From NCBI RefSeq assembly GCF_030272615.1, contig NC_081408.1:65668546-65732545 (forward strand): 64,000 nucleotides of DNA. The letters run 5' to 3'. Of the stretch, positions 11,128-22,523 are shown piece by piece. The position numbers and the translations under genes are program-made. Within the stretch, counting starts at the first letter, position 1. Every line of letters begins with the position of its first letter. Under the pieces are notes generated by a model. The model saw only the letters and a program-made list of their open reading frames with translations. It did no database searches and was not told where the DNA came from. This stretch comes from Cryptomeria japonica. Its lineage: Eukaryota > Streptophyta > Pinopsida > Cupressales > Cupressaceae.

Positions 11128-12480
11128 TTAATTTGGAATAGGTGCACCTAACTCGATAGGTAAGGTGCTTTCTTCATCTGACATGATTTCCTTCTTTTTC
11201 CAAATCTTCTTAAATTTTTCTTTTATCTCTTCAGTGTCTCTTCTAGGTTGATCTCTGCAATCTTTAGCTAAATGTCCAACTTTGTGACAATGAAAACATG
11301 CCATACTAGGATTTCTCCATGTTCTTCGGTTGTTCATTCCAAACCTTATAAAACAGTTGGCACTAATATGTCCATATCTTCCATAATATTCGCACCATAT
11401 CCTTGTATTGTAATCCCATGGTACTACTGCATATTGATGGTATGGATCTGTCTCAGTTCGGTAACCTCTAGTGTTTGCTCGGTGTGCAGACCACATAGAG
11501 TTCTTTTTCTTAAGCCAGCACTTATTGGTACTATGTCCATATCTATTGCAGTTTCTACAAAACTCTTTGAATTTTTCCTTTTGATAGTTGTTAACAGACT
11601 TTGTCCTACATTGATTAGATGTGTGACCATATTTATTGCAATTGTAATAATATCCATTGGACTTAGTGATATTCGGTTGCTTACCTTTTCTAATCTAGCA
11701 TATGTTGGCAGTATGACCTTGATTTCCATAGTAGTAGCAAATAGGCTTCTTCCTTTTGATGTTATTCTTGTTTCCAGCTTGCTTTGATGATTCTCCTCTC
11801 TCGGTAGTATGAATTCCTTTCTCGGTTGATTCTTTTCCTTTGTAACTGAGTCTTGCATCTTTGTTGGGTCTTCTTGTATTCAGTTGCTCATCCAACATCC
11901 TTGATGCATCATAACTCGTCTTCAATGTTTCTTTGGATTTCTTCTCTGTTTCAAGTTCATCAGTCAACCTTGATACTTCAAGTTTTAATGCTTGATTTTC
12001 ATCATTCTTTAGAATTGCTTCATGATGTGCATAACCCAGTTGATCTGTCATATTTTATTGAATCCCAGTTAACCTTATGATTTCATCATTCTTATCAGAT
12101 ACTAAGACTTCAAGTTGTTGTTTCTCTCTTTGTAGATCTCTTGCTTTATCCTCTATTGTCCTCAATGCATCTAGATTTTCAGTCATCTGTGTACTAAAAT
12201 GTTCATGTTCTCTTTTCATTGCTTTTAGTTTATCAGCCAATGCTTTGTTCTTTTCTTTCAATACTCCAATCATTTCTTTAGTTTCTTTATATATACTATT
12301 CTCAAATGATGTCTCATTTTGTTCCACTAACTCTTGAGAATCCTGCAAGTCATCAGATAATCTTCTTCTTACTTTCAAAGATTTTTGCATTCTCCTTTGC
12401 ATGTCTGCAATCACTTGATTTGCATGATCCAGCTCTTCTTGCAGATACACAATCCTCTGAGATTGTTTATAGCCTTCCAT
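11128..12480 (-). pseudogene. gag: Element B Gag-like protein: coiled coil plus five CCHC knuckles
   Basis: The start (MEGYKQSQ) at 12480 lies just inside the PBS; the stop is at 11128-11130 after GAPIPN. It is a 450-codon frame with two in-frame stops (12055-12057, 11695-11697). Residues about 10-215 are heptad-rich coiled coil (QEELDHANQVI..., REKQQLEVL...). The second half has five zinc-knuckle sites: CYYYGNQGHTANIC, YYNCNKYGHTSNQC, CRNCNRYGHSTNKC, CEYYGRYGHISANC and CFHCHKVGHLAKDC. Three have a Cys replaced by Tyr (TGT to TAT). Presumed role: RNA binding and particle assembly. No typical capsid domain is recognised, so calling it Gag rests on position and knuckles. Confidence 0.78.
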
Positions 12481-12527
12481 TGATAAGATCTTTCTCTTTA
12501 GGTAGTTAAACCCTTTTCCAAGATTCA

Positions 12528-12540
12528 AGCTCTGATACCA
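12528..12540 (-). promoter_or_regulatory. Primer binding site of element B
   Basis: The minus-strand sequence TGGTATCAGAGCT, two bases inside the 5' LTR, matches the complement of the 3' end of initiator-methionine tRNA, the usual primer of plant copia elements. Confidence 0.9.
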
Positions 12541-12542
12541 AT

Positions 12543-13692
12543 TGTTAGGCCCAATATGGAAAGCTAATGTACTAAGAGGGGAGGGGTGAATCAATACTCC
12601 AAAACCTTTCTTCAATAATAACCTTACTATTATGCATAAACAAAATGGTGCAGTAACATAAAATAAAGTTAAAACAAACAGATAACAATCATACATGATT
12701 CACTCCATAACACATATATTTTGGTTATGTAGAAACTCTTAGTTAGAGAGAAAAACTGCGGTGGGGATGGCACCCACAACTTCACTACTACAATAATAAA
12801 GAATGCTCGGTTAGAGCTACATTTAGCTATTTCTGATAGCTTACCCTGTTAGGAGTAACAAGATCTATTAGATCTACCTTGCTAAAGGATTTTACAACAT
12901 TTATTCTGAATGCTACACCTAGTTAGAGGCTTTACAATTTATAGACTTGGTTAGAGTCTTTTACCCATTTAGAGGTATTTCTTTCAACTTCACAATATTA
13001 CAATAAAATCATTACAAAGATCTACAACTTTACATCTGAAATGTTATAGCAGATTCTATGTGCTCAGAATAAGATTACCTTTCTTATAGCATACCTCGGT
13101 AACCCATATAGTAACTCGGTAATTCCTTCTATTTACTCTATTCCTCGACTATTCTTTGAAAATCTTCTCAGTGACCTCTGTGTCTCTGTAACAGTCTTCC
13201 TTCATGCATACATACACTTTAATAATGTTGTATATATAGATCTCTTAAAACGGTGATTCAATTGATTGCTTCGATCTTACAAACAAGATTCTTCGAATGA
13301 ATAACTAAACAAAATATTTCATTGGTTAGATTGACCTCGCAATCATACACAATCTTCTAGTGCAATTTCCAATGTAATAACAGTTAGATGTGCCTTGATC
13401 TTGTAACACATTTTCATATGAATGTTTGGGTTCAATGTATCTGGTAACATGTTTCACTCGGTGAATATCAACTCGGTGTGTTAACTTTACTACTCGGTAG
13501 CCATAAAAAGATACTCAGTAGACAGCTCAGTGTATACTGCGTTCTGTGACTGTTTTCTTCTATAACCGACTAGACTGTGCATGTCGACTTCTCTGTTTAT
13601 ACCGACTGCATGATTCGGTAGTGCTAACCGACTAGAATGTATAGTATGACTTTGAATATAAAAACTAATGGCAACTTTAATAAGTAGTAACA
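12543..13692 (-). mobile_element. 5' LTR of element B (LTR3)
   Basis: It is 1150 bp, with termini TGTTAGG...GTAACA, the PBS on its left and TSD ACTAG on its right. The TATA candidate TATATATA at 13231-13238 reads on the minus strand, which would put U3 at about 13240-13692, where the CTCGGT/ACCGACT motif cluster lies. Confidence 0.92.
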
Positions 13693-13697
13693 ACTAG
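13693..13697. repeat. Target site duplication of element B (right), ACTAG
   Basis: Matches 5721-5725 exactly and sits directly after the LTR terminus AACA. Confidence 0.92.
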
Positions 13698-14963
13698 TGT
13701 GTCCTTGACAGGTGTGGAGGAAGAACCTTCTCCAAATTTCTCTGATAGTGTCGTGATCATCTTTGTTACTTTTCTTATAGCTTTGGGTACTACAATGCTC
13801 ATTTTTACTTTTTCCTTCACTTCTTCATATGTTCCATACCTCAGCTTGGTAGCATGCCTTGGTAGTGTAAGAAAGGAATCTATTTGCTGTTGTGTGATGT
13901 CAAAGTCAACCTCATAACCCATAGGTGGAAAAGATTGAGTTCTTGGTTCCACAACATTCACATAACAGTAATTAGTGTCTACTTCAAAACATATGTCATC
14001 TTGGTATTTTTCTACTAGCTCGGGTGGAATTCTATACATGTTATGCATCTTCTCTTGAAACTTGCTGAAATAATCATCCATAATATCATTGAATTTGTCA
14101 CCTAGACGTTTGATAAAGTCATTGATTTGATGGGTGATTGGTTGGTGTAGCTTCCAGACTACTTTATCGACTGTTGGAAAGAATTTTTCAAAATAGAAAA
14201 ACATGCATACTAACAGTGATCCAAACTTTAGTTTATTGGTCGAGTTGTTCTTCTTCGGCTTCCTGATGGTGTTCAGATTTTGAAATAGGTTTTTCAGCAA
14301 TACTTCACAAAGATCAATTTTCATTCCCTTTTTCACAATTTTGTATGCTAAGTCGACTGCTGCACAGGGTACATTGTTTTCCCTTGCCGATTGGAAGAAA
14401 CAATAACCTATCACTCTAATAGAAAACTTTAGCTCTACATCAGTTACATTATTCAGTTTCAATCCTCTACAATCGGATTCCACTCCGGTTGAGGTGATCT
14501 ATTCCTTTTGTGATATCATCTTCTGAGCTTGGGCATGATCATAAATAGGGTAATCAGTGATCAGATGAATGATTTCCTTGGTGATTTTGAATGGTTGCTC
14601 CTCTAACCACATGAAATCATCGTGAACTCTGCTCTGGACAAACTTGACCCACTAGGGTTTGAAGACCCGAGGATGGGTTAGGGCTTCAGTCAATCCCTTG
14701 ATCTTAATGTGCTCATACTTGCTATCCAATTTCCCATTGGTGCACAATTCATCATAGGTATCTTTGATTTCAACATGACCTAGTTCTTCAACTCGACATT
14801 TGGTGAAGAATCTGACATCCTCAACTAGTAAAACTCTATCTAGGATGAGTGAAAATGCAGTTTTGTCATCCGGTTCTGATGCTACTTTGGGAGTTAGAGA
14901 GTATTTTAGTGAGGGCTTTTCAACATTCTTAACAACAACAGGTTCTTGGATCTTCAGTGCCAT
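13698..14963 (-). pseudogene. Element A ORF2, N-terminal part
   Basis: ATG (MALKIQEP) at 14963. The frame is open to the B insertion point except for two visible stops, near 14652 (TGG to TAG) and near 14500. It aligns collinearly with B ORF2 and keeps the base that B lost: B's early frameshift is absent here. Conserved landmarks include PFKITKEII, the VIGYCFFQSAREN block, LKFGSLLVCMFFYFEKFF and the KLGDKFNDIMDDYF segment. The remainder lies beyond B at 5031-5725. Function is unknown. Confidence 0.8.
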
Positions 14964-15531
14964 TGTAGATTTCAGATAGAAATTATCAAGAGATCCTTAG
15001 GGTTTGAAAACTTTCAAATGATAGATGCTTTTCCTCTTAACAAATATGAAACAGAAATCTTCAACAGATATGATCGGTAAACCAGCTTAACAATGCATTG
15101 AGATTGATGTAAATACCTTGAATTTCACTTCAGAGGAGGTTTGATCGCCTTAGATTAGCTTTGCTCTATTCTCTTGAAAACTTGGTGAGTAAAAATGACT
15201 ACGTAAATGCTTTAAGTACATAATATACCTTATCGGACTTCGTGCGAGTTAGGTAAAAAACACTAAATGCACTCGGTTTCACTAAACTGATTTACTCTCC
15301 TTTTTCTACTTTAACTGAGTAGCCAAATTTCCTTCATTTATCGACTAGACAGGCTTCTTGTAGTTATCGACTTGATAGGTTTCCTTTATAGTTCTTTCAA
15401 AAAGACTTTGATAGAATTTCAAACTTACTAATACATCTTAGCTATGCAGATTTTGACTTAAGTACATAATAAAGTAGGAACTGTTAAGATTTGACCTTTG
15501 AGAGAATGCAGTCCCTTCATACCTTTACTGA
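14964..15531 (-). other. Spacer between A ORF2 and gag-like gene
   Basis: 568 bases homologous to 10582-11127 of B. The purine run seen in B is weaker here (about 15294-15307 on the minus strand). I see no gene in it. Confidence 0.6.
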
Positions 15532-17005
15532 TTAATTTGGAATAGGTGCACCTAACTTGGTAGGTAAGGTGCTTTCTTCATTTGACAAAATTTCCTTTTT
15601 TTTCCAAATCATCTATAATTTGCCTTTTATTTCTTCAGTGTCTCCTCTAGGTTGATCTCTGCAATCTCCAGCCAAGTGTCCAACTTTGTGACAATGAAAA
15701 CATGCCATACCAGGATTTATCCATGATCTTCGGTTGTTCATTCCAAACCTTATGAAGCAGTGTCTCCTCTAGGTTGATCTCTGCAATCTCCAGCCATGTA
15801 TCCAAATTTGTGACAATGAAAACATGCCATACCAAGATTTATCCATGATCTTTGGTTGTTCATTCCAAACCTTATGAAGTAGTTGGCACTTATATATCCA
15901 TATCTTCCACAACATTCACACCATATCCTTGTATTGTAATCCCATGGTACTGCAACATATGGCCGATTAAGTTCTCTATGATTTTGGTAGCTTCCAATAT
16001 TTGCTCAATGTGCAGACCACATATAGTTCTTTTTCTTAAACCAACACTTCTCGGTACTGTGTCCATATCTATTGTAGTTTTTACAAAACCCTTTTAATTT
16101 TTCCTTCTTATAATTGCTAGCAGACTTTGTCCTACATTGGTTAAATGTGTGACCATATTTATTGCAATTATAACAATAATCATTGGACTTAGTGACATTC
16201 GATTGCTTACCCTTTCTGATTTGGCATATGTTGGCAATATGACCTTGATTTCCACAGTAGTTGCAAATAGGCTTCTTTCTTTTGATGTTCTTATTGATTC
16301 TAGCTTTCTTTGATGATTCTCCTCTCTCGATAGTATGAATTCCCTTCTTGATAGAGTCTTTTCCTTTGTAACTGAGTCCTACATCTTTGTTGGGTCTTCT
16401 TGTATTCAGTTGCTCATCCAACATCTTTGATGCTTCATAACTCTTCTTCTGTGTTTCTTTGGATTTCTTCTCTATTTCAAGTTCATCGGTCAACCTTGAT
16501 ACTTCAAGTTTCAATGCTTGATTCTCATCATCTTTCAGATTTGCTTCATGATGTGCATAACCTAGTTGATTTGACAGATTTTGTTGAATCCTAGTCAATC
16601 TTATGATTTCATCATTCTTTTCAGTTACTAATGCTTCAAGTTGTTGTTTCTCTCTTTCTAGATCTCTTACTTTATCCTCGACTGTCCTCAATGCATCAAG
16701 ATTTTCAATCATCTGTGTGCTAAAATACTCATGTTCTCTTTTCATTGCTTTTAGTTGATTAGTCAGTGCTTTGTTCTTTTCTTTCAACACTTCAATCATT
16801 TCTTCAATCTCTTTAGACATACTATTCTCAAATGATGTCTCAATTTGTTCCACTAGCTCTTGAGAGTCCTGCAAATCATGAGATAACCTTCTTCTAACTT
16901 TCACAGACTTTTGCATTTGTCTTTGCATGTCTACAATCACTTGATTACCATGATCCAACTCTTCTTGTAGATATACAGTTCTCTGAGATTGTTTATAGCC
17001 TTCCA
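15532..17005 (-). pseudogene. gag: Element A Gag-like protein
   Basis: Starts MEGYKQSQ at 17005. The frame is open to a stop at 16005, giving 333 residues of coiled coil followed by three zinc knuckles: CNYCGNQGHIANIC and CYNCNKYGHTFNQC are complete, CKNYNRYGHSTEKC has lost one Cys. Downstream homology to the last two knuckles of B continues to 15532 but is broken by stops and by a 122-bp tandem duplication that shifts the frame. It is better preserved in the coiled coil than B. Role as for the B protein: probable nucleic-acid binding and assembly, inferred. Confidence 0.78.
15636..15879. repeat. 122-bp tandem duplication inside A gag
   Basis: Two adjacent copies (15636-15757, 15758-15879), each running from 'cagtgtctcctctagg' to 'ccttatgaag'. 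The unit contains the codons of the last zinc knuckle (CFHCHK type). 122 is not a multiple of three, so the duplication breaks the frame. The copies differ at a few sites only. Confidence 0.9.
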
Positions 17006-17053
17006 TTGATATGATCTTTCTCTTTAGGTTGTTAAACCCTTTTCCAAGATTGA

Positions 17054-17066
17054 ATTTCTGATACCA
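17054..17066 (-). promoter_or_regulatory. Primer binding site of element A (degenerate)
   Basis: TGGTATCAGAAAT on the minus strand, two bases inside the LTR end, as in B, with mismatches after TGGTATCAGA. Confidence 0.8.
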
Positions 17067-17068
17067 AT

Positions 17069-18297
17069 TGTTAGACCCAATATGGAAAGCTAATGTACTG
17101 AGAGGGGAGGGGTGAATCAGTACTTCAAAACTTTTCCTCAACAATATCTTTATAGTTAAGCATAAACTGAATAGTGTAGTAACATAATATAATGCTAAAA
17201 CAAATAAATAACAATCATACATGATTCACTTCATAACACATATATTTTAGTTAAGCAGAAACTCTTGGTTAGAGAGAAAAACTGTGGTGGGGATGACACC
17301 CACAAGTTCACTACTACAATAATAAATGTTGCTTAGTTAGAGCTACATGTTGAGCTATTTCTAATAGCTTACCCTATTAGGAGTATCAAGATCTGTTAGA
17401 TCTACCTTGCTAAAGGATTTTACAACTGTTATTCTAAATGTTGCACCTTGTTAGAGTTTTTACATTTTATAGACTTAGTTAGAGTCTTTTACCTTGTTAG
17501 AGGTTTTTCTTACAACTCAAAATATTACAATCAAATCTTTACAAATTATCTACAACTTTATATCTGAAATGTTATAGCAGATTCTATGTGCTCAAAATGA
17601 TATTACCTTGCTTATAGCATACCTCAGTAATCCATATATTAACTCGGTAAACCCTTCTATTTACTCTGTTCCTTGACTGTTCTCTGAAATCCTTCTCGGT
17701 GACCTCTGTGTTTCTCTGTCAACTATAATAGTCATAACACTCTATGATATCTCATGATTTTCCTTTTTGTATATGTCTTGTTTCACACACACATGCACAT
17801 GTATACTTGCACACCTATATAATCCTGAATTCATGCTATATAAATAGATTTCTTATGTTGGTGATCTGGTCCATGCTTTGATCTTACAAACATGATTTCT
17901 CGAATGAATAACCATGCAAAATATTTCATTGGTTAGATGACCTCAAAATCATACACAATCTTTAAGTGCAATTTCCAATGTGATAATGGTTACTTGTTCC
18001 TTGATCTTTGTAACACGTTTCCCATATATGTCCAGGTTCAGTGAATCTAGTAACACGTTTCACTCGATGTGTGTTCACTCGGTATATCATTCTTGCTGCT
18101 CGGTAGACATAGAGTGTTACTTGGTAGAGTGTTCGGTGTATACTACGCTCTGAGACTACTTTCTTCTATAACTGACTACACTGTGCTTATCGACTATTCT
18201 ATACTTACCGACTGTAAGATTTGATAGAAGTAACCGACTAGAATATATAGAATAACTTTAAACATAAGACTAATGGCAATCTTAGTAAGTAGTAATA
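17069..18297 (-). mobile_element. 5' LTR of element A
   Basis: It is 1229 bp, beginning TGTTAGACCC at 17069 and ending AGTAATA at 18297 (AGTAACA expected, one transition). It is homologous to the B LTRs along its length but longer and clearly more diverged. It carries the same cluster of CTCGGT and ACCGACT motifs at 18060-18245. The right flank is element D ORF2. The 3' LTR of A would lie left of the window. Confidence 0.85.
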
Positions 18298-21010
18298 GAT
18301 GTAACTGACATAAATGTGAGATTCATTAGCATCATTTTAGGTTACAAAACAACACATGCAAACAGACTAAATTCAGTTTCCAGCTTATGCATAAAAAGTG
18401 CTCATGATATGGTTAAAGATAATGTGAAAATCGATATATGTGAATTGTTAAAGGATGAACTTATTGACAATCTGGGAAAGATCAAGAAGGATAAGAAAGG
18501 GACATTTAGATTTGGTAGCTTACTTGTTTACTTAATGCTACATATAACTAAACAAGTACCTGGTATAGGTAATAAGAACCTTGGATTTGACATACCAGTA
18601 GGCAAATAGCTATCTGACTTATTGAACAACATGGGTGAAAACAGAGAAAGGAATATTAATGAATACTTTCAAGCATTAAAGGCCAGAATGAACACTAGAG
18701 TAATATTATCACAAACAATTGTAGATAGATATAAGGATGACATATGCTTTGTAATTAAGAAGGATGATATCTAGATGGAAGCACTTATCCCAAGAACAAT
18801 TTGGGCTACTAAAATGGGTTATGAGATAGATGATCACATCATTGAAACATATGCTAAAGCCCTTCTGGAAGCACCCAATGAACCTAAGGAAGAGGTATTT
18901 GGCAGTGTTGAAACCATTGAAAATAAAATTCAATCCAAGAAGAGAGTGAAGAAAGTAGAAGCAATAGTGAGGAGAGGTTCAAGGTAGGCTAAGGCTATCA
19001 AAGAATATGTACTGAAACAAACCGGTATCATTGAAGATGAGTTATAGGCACAACAACTAGAAACTCACCTTTCATTGGTAGCAACTTCTTCGGAGAGTGA
19101 CATGCTAGCTACATTTAAAAGAGTTGTAAGGAAAAGACAACCTTCACTAGTATCCACAACTTCGCCTAGAAGAACCAAACAAAAACAACAGATAGTGAGG
19201 CCCCCAGTCAAGAAGTCTACTCCTAAGAAGAAAAAGTTGATACCAAAGAAAAGGACTAAACAAAATATTACTCCAATTGACAGACTGCTAGATGAAATAA
19301 TAGAGGAGGGACAAATGAAAAACATCAACAAACTATATGACTCACTATCAGTTGATGATAAAGAAAAGGTTGAAAAAAATGTTATCTTACACTTGGATAT
19401 CTACAAGAAATTCTTGATGCAAGTTGTAGATGAACTACCAGATGAACTATTCAAGAGACTAGAAGTAAGAAGACAAGTTGTTGTAGACCTTGACAAGAAA
19501 ATAAAAGTTGAAAAATTATGTGTTGTCTACCCAGTTGACTCTCCAAAAGAAGTAGATGATCTAATTGTAGAGGCTAACTAGTCAGTATTCTCTACTGCAC
19601 ACTGGCATATTGCACTAATGGTTGGAAGAGTAAATGAGGTTACAGAAGAAACTGAAAATGCATGGGATATATTCCTTGTTGAGAAGGAAAAATAGGAAGA
19701 GTATAGAAACCCTAAACCAATCAAGGTATATCAGAAAGACAAGGATGAGGGAAAAGGAAAGGTTGGTGGACCTCCAAGCATCAAAATAAGAGATAATTTA
19801 TCCCCACCACCGATAAAAACAACTAAAGATCAACCAGCTGATGAGAGTATGGATATATCACAGGAGGATACAAATCCTAATTTTGAGGTATTATATAAAG
19901 TAGATGTTGATACTCAGAATGTCAACATCGGGGTAGATAAGGACATAATCGGTAAGACAGATAAGGCTAGTGAGCCAACAGTAACTGATAACATAGATAA
20001 CATAGAGAAGGTAAACTGACATATGGGAAAACAGAACAACAAACCGAGCAACAAGCAGAGCAACAGGCTCTAGCACAGGAATAGGTTAATACAGAATCAG
20101 TGCCATCGGCAACTATTGAGCAAAACAAACCATTGCTTAAGGAAATGGAAACACAGACTGACCTACCAGAGGTCACTGCAAGCAAGGATATTGCTCCCAC
20201 CGGCAGAATTCAAAGTGTTGGTTCTTCAACTATAGGATTTAAATCAAAAAATGTAACTGAAGTTCTTTTAGATTCTATAAAGAAAATAATAGATTGTAGT
20301 TCATAGGCATATAAAGCTATAGATGACACAATTCCAATTTTGAAGATGATAGCTCCAAAATGCAATATCATCTTGGAAGCATTCAAAGAGAGGTTAGAAA
20401 AAGAAAAACATAAATTCTTTGAGGAACAAATAAAGAAGTGTACAAGGCAGTTTGACACACTTCTACCAGAACTATGTAGCACACTTAAGGAGTTCAAAAC
20501 TTTGTACAGAGACACTTTTAAGACAAACTTTTTGACAGTTGACATAGACAAAAAAATGAGCAAGATACAGGAGGAAATTAATAAGCTAGCTGACAATTTT
20601 ATTAATTCATCTAATTCATTATCAATTGTTGAGAAAAAGATAACAGGTCTTGAGGAAGAGTTACTAAAGCTAGAAAGAGAAAAGGAGAAAATAAAAAAGT
20701 AAGGCTAAGGATCTGAAATGGAGATTAAGTCCAAAGTTGGACTACCTCGCATGTTTAAGGAAAGAAATATCTGATGCATTAGTACAAGGACAAAAAACAC
20801 CAGCATAGCAAATGTAACACCTCACTGGTATAGTTCAAAGGATAGAGGCCACAATAAAAGAAAGTAAAAAGTTCATTGAGAACTTGAATTTGGTTCAGGC
20901 AGAACATTTTCAAATTGTAACCAACCGGTTACAAGGTTGAGATAGGAAACTACACTCTATTGACACTTTATCAACCTTTGTCATTGATGCCAAAGGGGGA
21001 GTAGTGGTAT
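18298..21010 (+). pseudogene. Element D ORF2-like frame (relative of A/B ORF2)
   Basis: The plus-strand frame begins abruptly at the A insertion. Its first part parallels B ORF2 in order: a GY...N..S block, then KVDLCEVLLKNL-like KIDICELLKDEL, then FRFGSLLVYLML against LKFGSLLVCMFF. It continues with RYKDDICF (also in B), a Lys-rich linker (19140-19270), and a coiled-coil C terminus (20340-20702). Several stops (for example 18607, 18772, 18985, 19579) and at least two frameshifts (about 20020-20100 and near 20700) interrupt it. The last open part ends at about 21010. The 5' half should lie left of the window, on the far side of element A. Function is unknown. Confidence 0.7.
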
Positions 21011-21134
21011 GAGAAAAATCCAATAAGTTAGGGATCATCTGCTTAGGAGGAGCACACATTTTTGGTAACAATTTTTGGAGTTCAATTTTTGGATACACTT
21101 CTAAATTTTTCTCATGAGTGTTGCCATCAATGCC

Positions 21135-21146
21135 AAAGGGGGAGAT
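21135..21146 (+). promoter_or_regulatory. Polypurine tract of element D
   Basis: AAAGGGGGAGAT directly precedes the LTR. A second copy of the same motif lies at 20992-21003 (CCAAAGGGGGAG), giving the repeated PPT seen in Sirevirus-type copia elements. Confidence 0.85.
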
Positions 21147-21952
21147 TGTTGGCAAATGCACACTCCAATGAGACATTGTAGGTGATTGAAGGTTTTGTCA
21201 TTGATGGAAACCTTACAATCCTATGACACCAGCAAGGCAATCCATGGGCACCAGCAAAGTTAGATTCTACACCAACACACAAACCACTAGCACCGACAAT
21301 GAAAGGAAGCATACTAGCACAGAAGCCGACAGGAATTTTGTTGTTAATATATTTTGTTTATTATTGAAAAATCATTGTAATCCAACTTGGTAAGTTTTAA
21401 AATGACTCTTATATAAGAGATATCATTGTAGAACATTTTTTAATATATAGAGGAATATAATTAGGTGAAATAAGGTAGACCTATTATGTGAATTATAGGT
21501 TAACGGTTTATATAAGAAGAAGAGCTATAAATTGGTACTGGATCTGGCATAGTAGATGCTATTTGGAAGCAGTACAAGACATTGGATTTATATAATCCAT
21601 TTTGTAAGTCAGTGAGACTTCCCATTTTGTAATTGAGCAATGAGCTCTAGGCACTTGGCCTTCCTGCATGTGCAAGCCCCTCTTGTAGTAGTAATATTCT
21701 CTTATTGGCCAGTAAGTGAATATTGTGGGTCACAAATCCCATTGAGATTTTTCCCACACCGGGTTTCCTCATTAAAATATTGTGTTATGGTGTGTTTTTC
21801 ATGTGGTTGCTTTTGTCTCTGTTTATTGCATTACTTTTTGTTTATCGATACACAGTATTAATATGCTCTACATGTTTTAAGTTAAGAAAATCTTACAACT
21901 GGTTAGATACTGATTCACCCTCCCCCTCTTAGTATCTATGGGAATCCTAACA
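21147..21952 (+). mobile_element. 3' LTR of element D
   Basis: It is 806 bp, TGTTGGCAAATGC...ATCCTAACA, preceded by the PPT. A TATATAAG box at 21410-21417 is a good promoter candidate. It is followed at 21953 by the interrupted LTR of copia element H, so D lies inside H. It is related to LTR I (1-842). Confidence 0.85.
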
Positions 21953-22452
21953 TATTGAGTTATTTAAATCCTCTAGCGAGGTAACTACTAACAAGGTTTC
22001 AACAAGACCCTTATTGTAAAGTCTTTAACTGGACTAGGCTCCTAACAGAGAAGAGTTCAAAAACAGCATGTGGGTATTCACTCCCACCATGGTTTTTTCC
22101 ATTTGGTTTTCCACGTGAAAAATCTGAGTGTTATGGGTTGTGATATTTTCAGGTGATGATTGTATGGTTTTGATTAAGTTAGATATGCATGCATTGTCAA
22201 ATGGTTGTGGTATTATTGGTACAACACATGCATGATTATATCAGTGAAATAGTTATCAAGGTTTGAGATCTATTGAATGTTATCTGAAGTATTTTTGTTC
22301 AACTGGTATAGCTATGGTTAAGTTCAGTGGTGAAGACAATTGTTCAGTTGTGTTTTGATATGACAAAGTGTTGAAGTAGTTTTTTTTGTGTACTGATTCA
22401 CCTCACCCTCTCAGTATTGGTTAGGACCTTAGTAGTTCATCATTATTCAGCA
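21953..22452 (+). mobile_element. 5' LTR of copia element H (3' part only)
   Basis: It starts at the D insertion and ends just before the PBS. It matches the 3' LTR of H: 'gagttatttaaatcctctag' is at 27146, and the part from 'ttgtgggtattcactcccaccatgg' to the end is found again at 43275-43665. The sequence upstream of 21953 is displaced by D and lies outside the window. Confidence 0.82.
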
Positions 22453-22454
22453 AT

Positions 22455-22466
22455 TGGTATTAGAGC
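22455..22466 (+). promoter_or_regulatory. Primer binding site of element H
   Basis: TGGTATTAGAGC, one transition away from the initiator-Met tRNA complement TGGTATCAGAGC, two bases after the LTR end. Confidence 0.88.
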
Positions 22467-22523
22467 TCATCCAGGTCATCGATGATATAAGCTTAACCAC
22501 TTAAGGCAAAAGATCACATTTTA

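Larger units (their letters stand above)
5726..13692 (-). mobile_element. Element B: complete non-autonomous LTR retrotransposon, 7967 bp
   Basis: Both LTRs (5726-6874 and 12543-13692), a TSD (ACTAG), a PBS complementary to initiator-Met tRNA and a PPT are present. Between them lie only two reading frames: a coiled-coil/zinc-knuckle Gag-like protein (11128-12480) and a long ORF2 (7208-10581). I found no protease, RT, RNase H or integrase motif in any frame. The LTR ends, PBS and repeated PPTs fit Ty1/copia, most likely a Sirevirus-like lineage whose env-position ORF has been kept while pol was lost. That placement is inference. B sits inside A, a diverged relative with the same layout. Confidence 0.88.

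Noticed and set aside
12528-12540. tRNA gene remnants at 12528, 17054, 22455, 32268, 45077, 47140 and 58904
   Set aside because: These are short primer binding sites next to LTR ends; no cloverleaf sequence follows.
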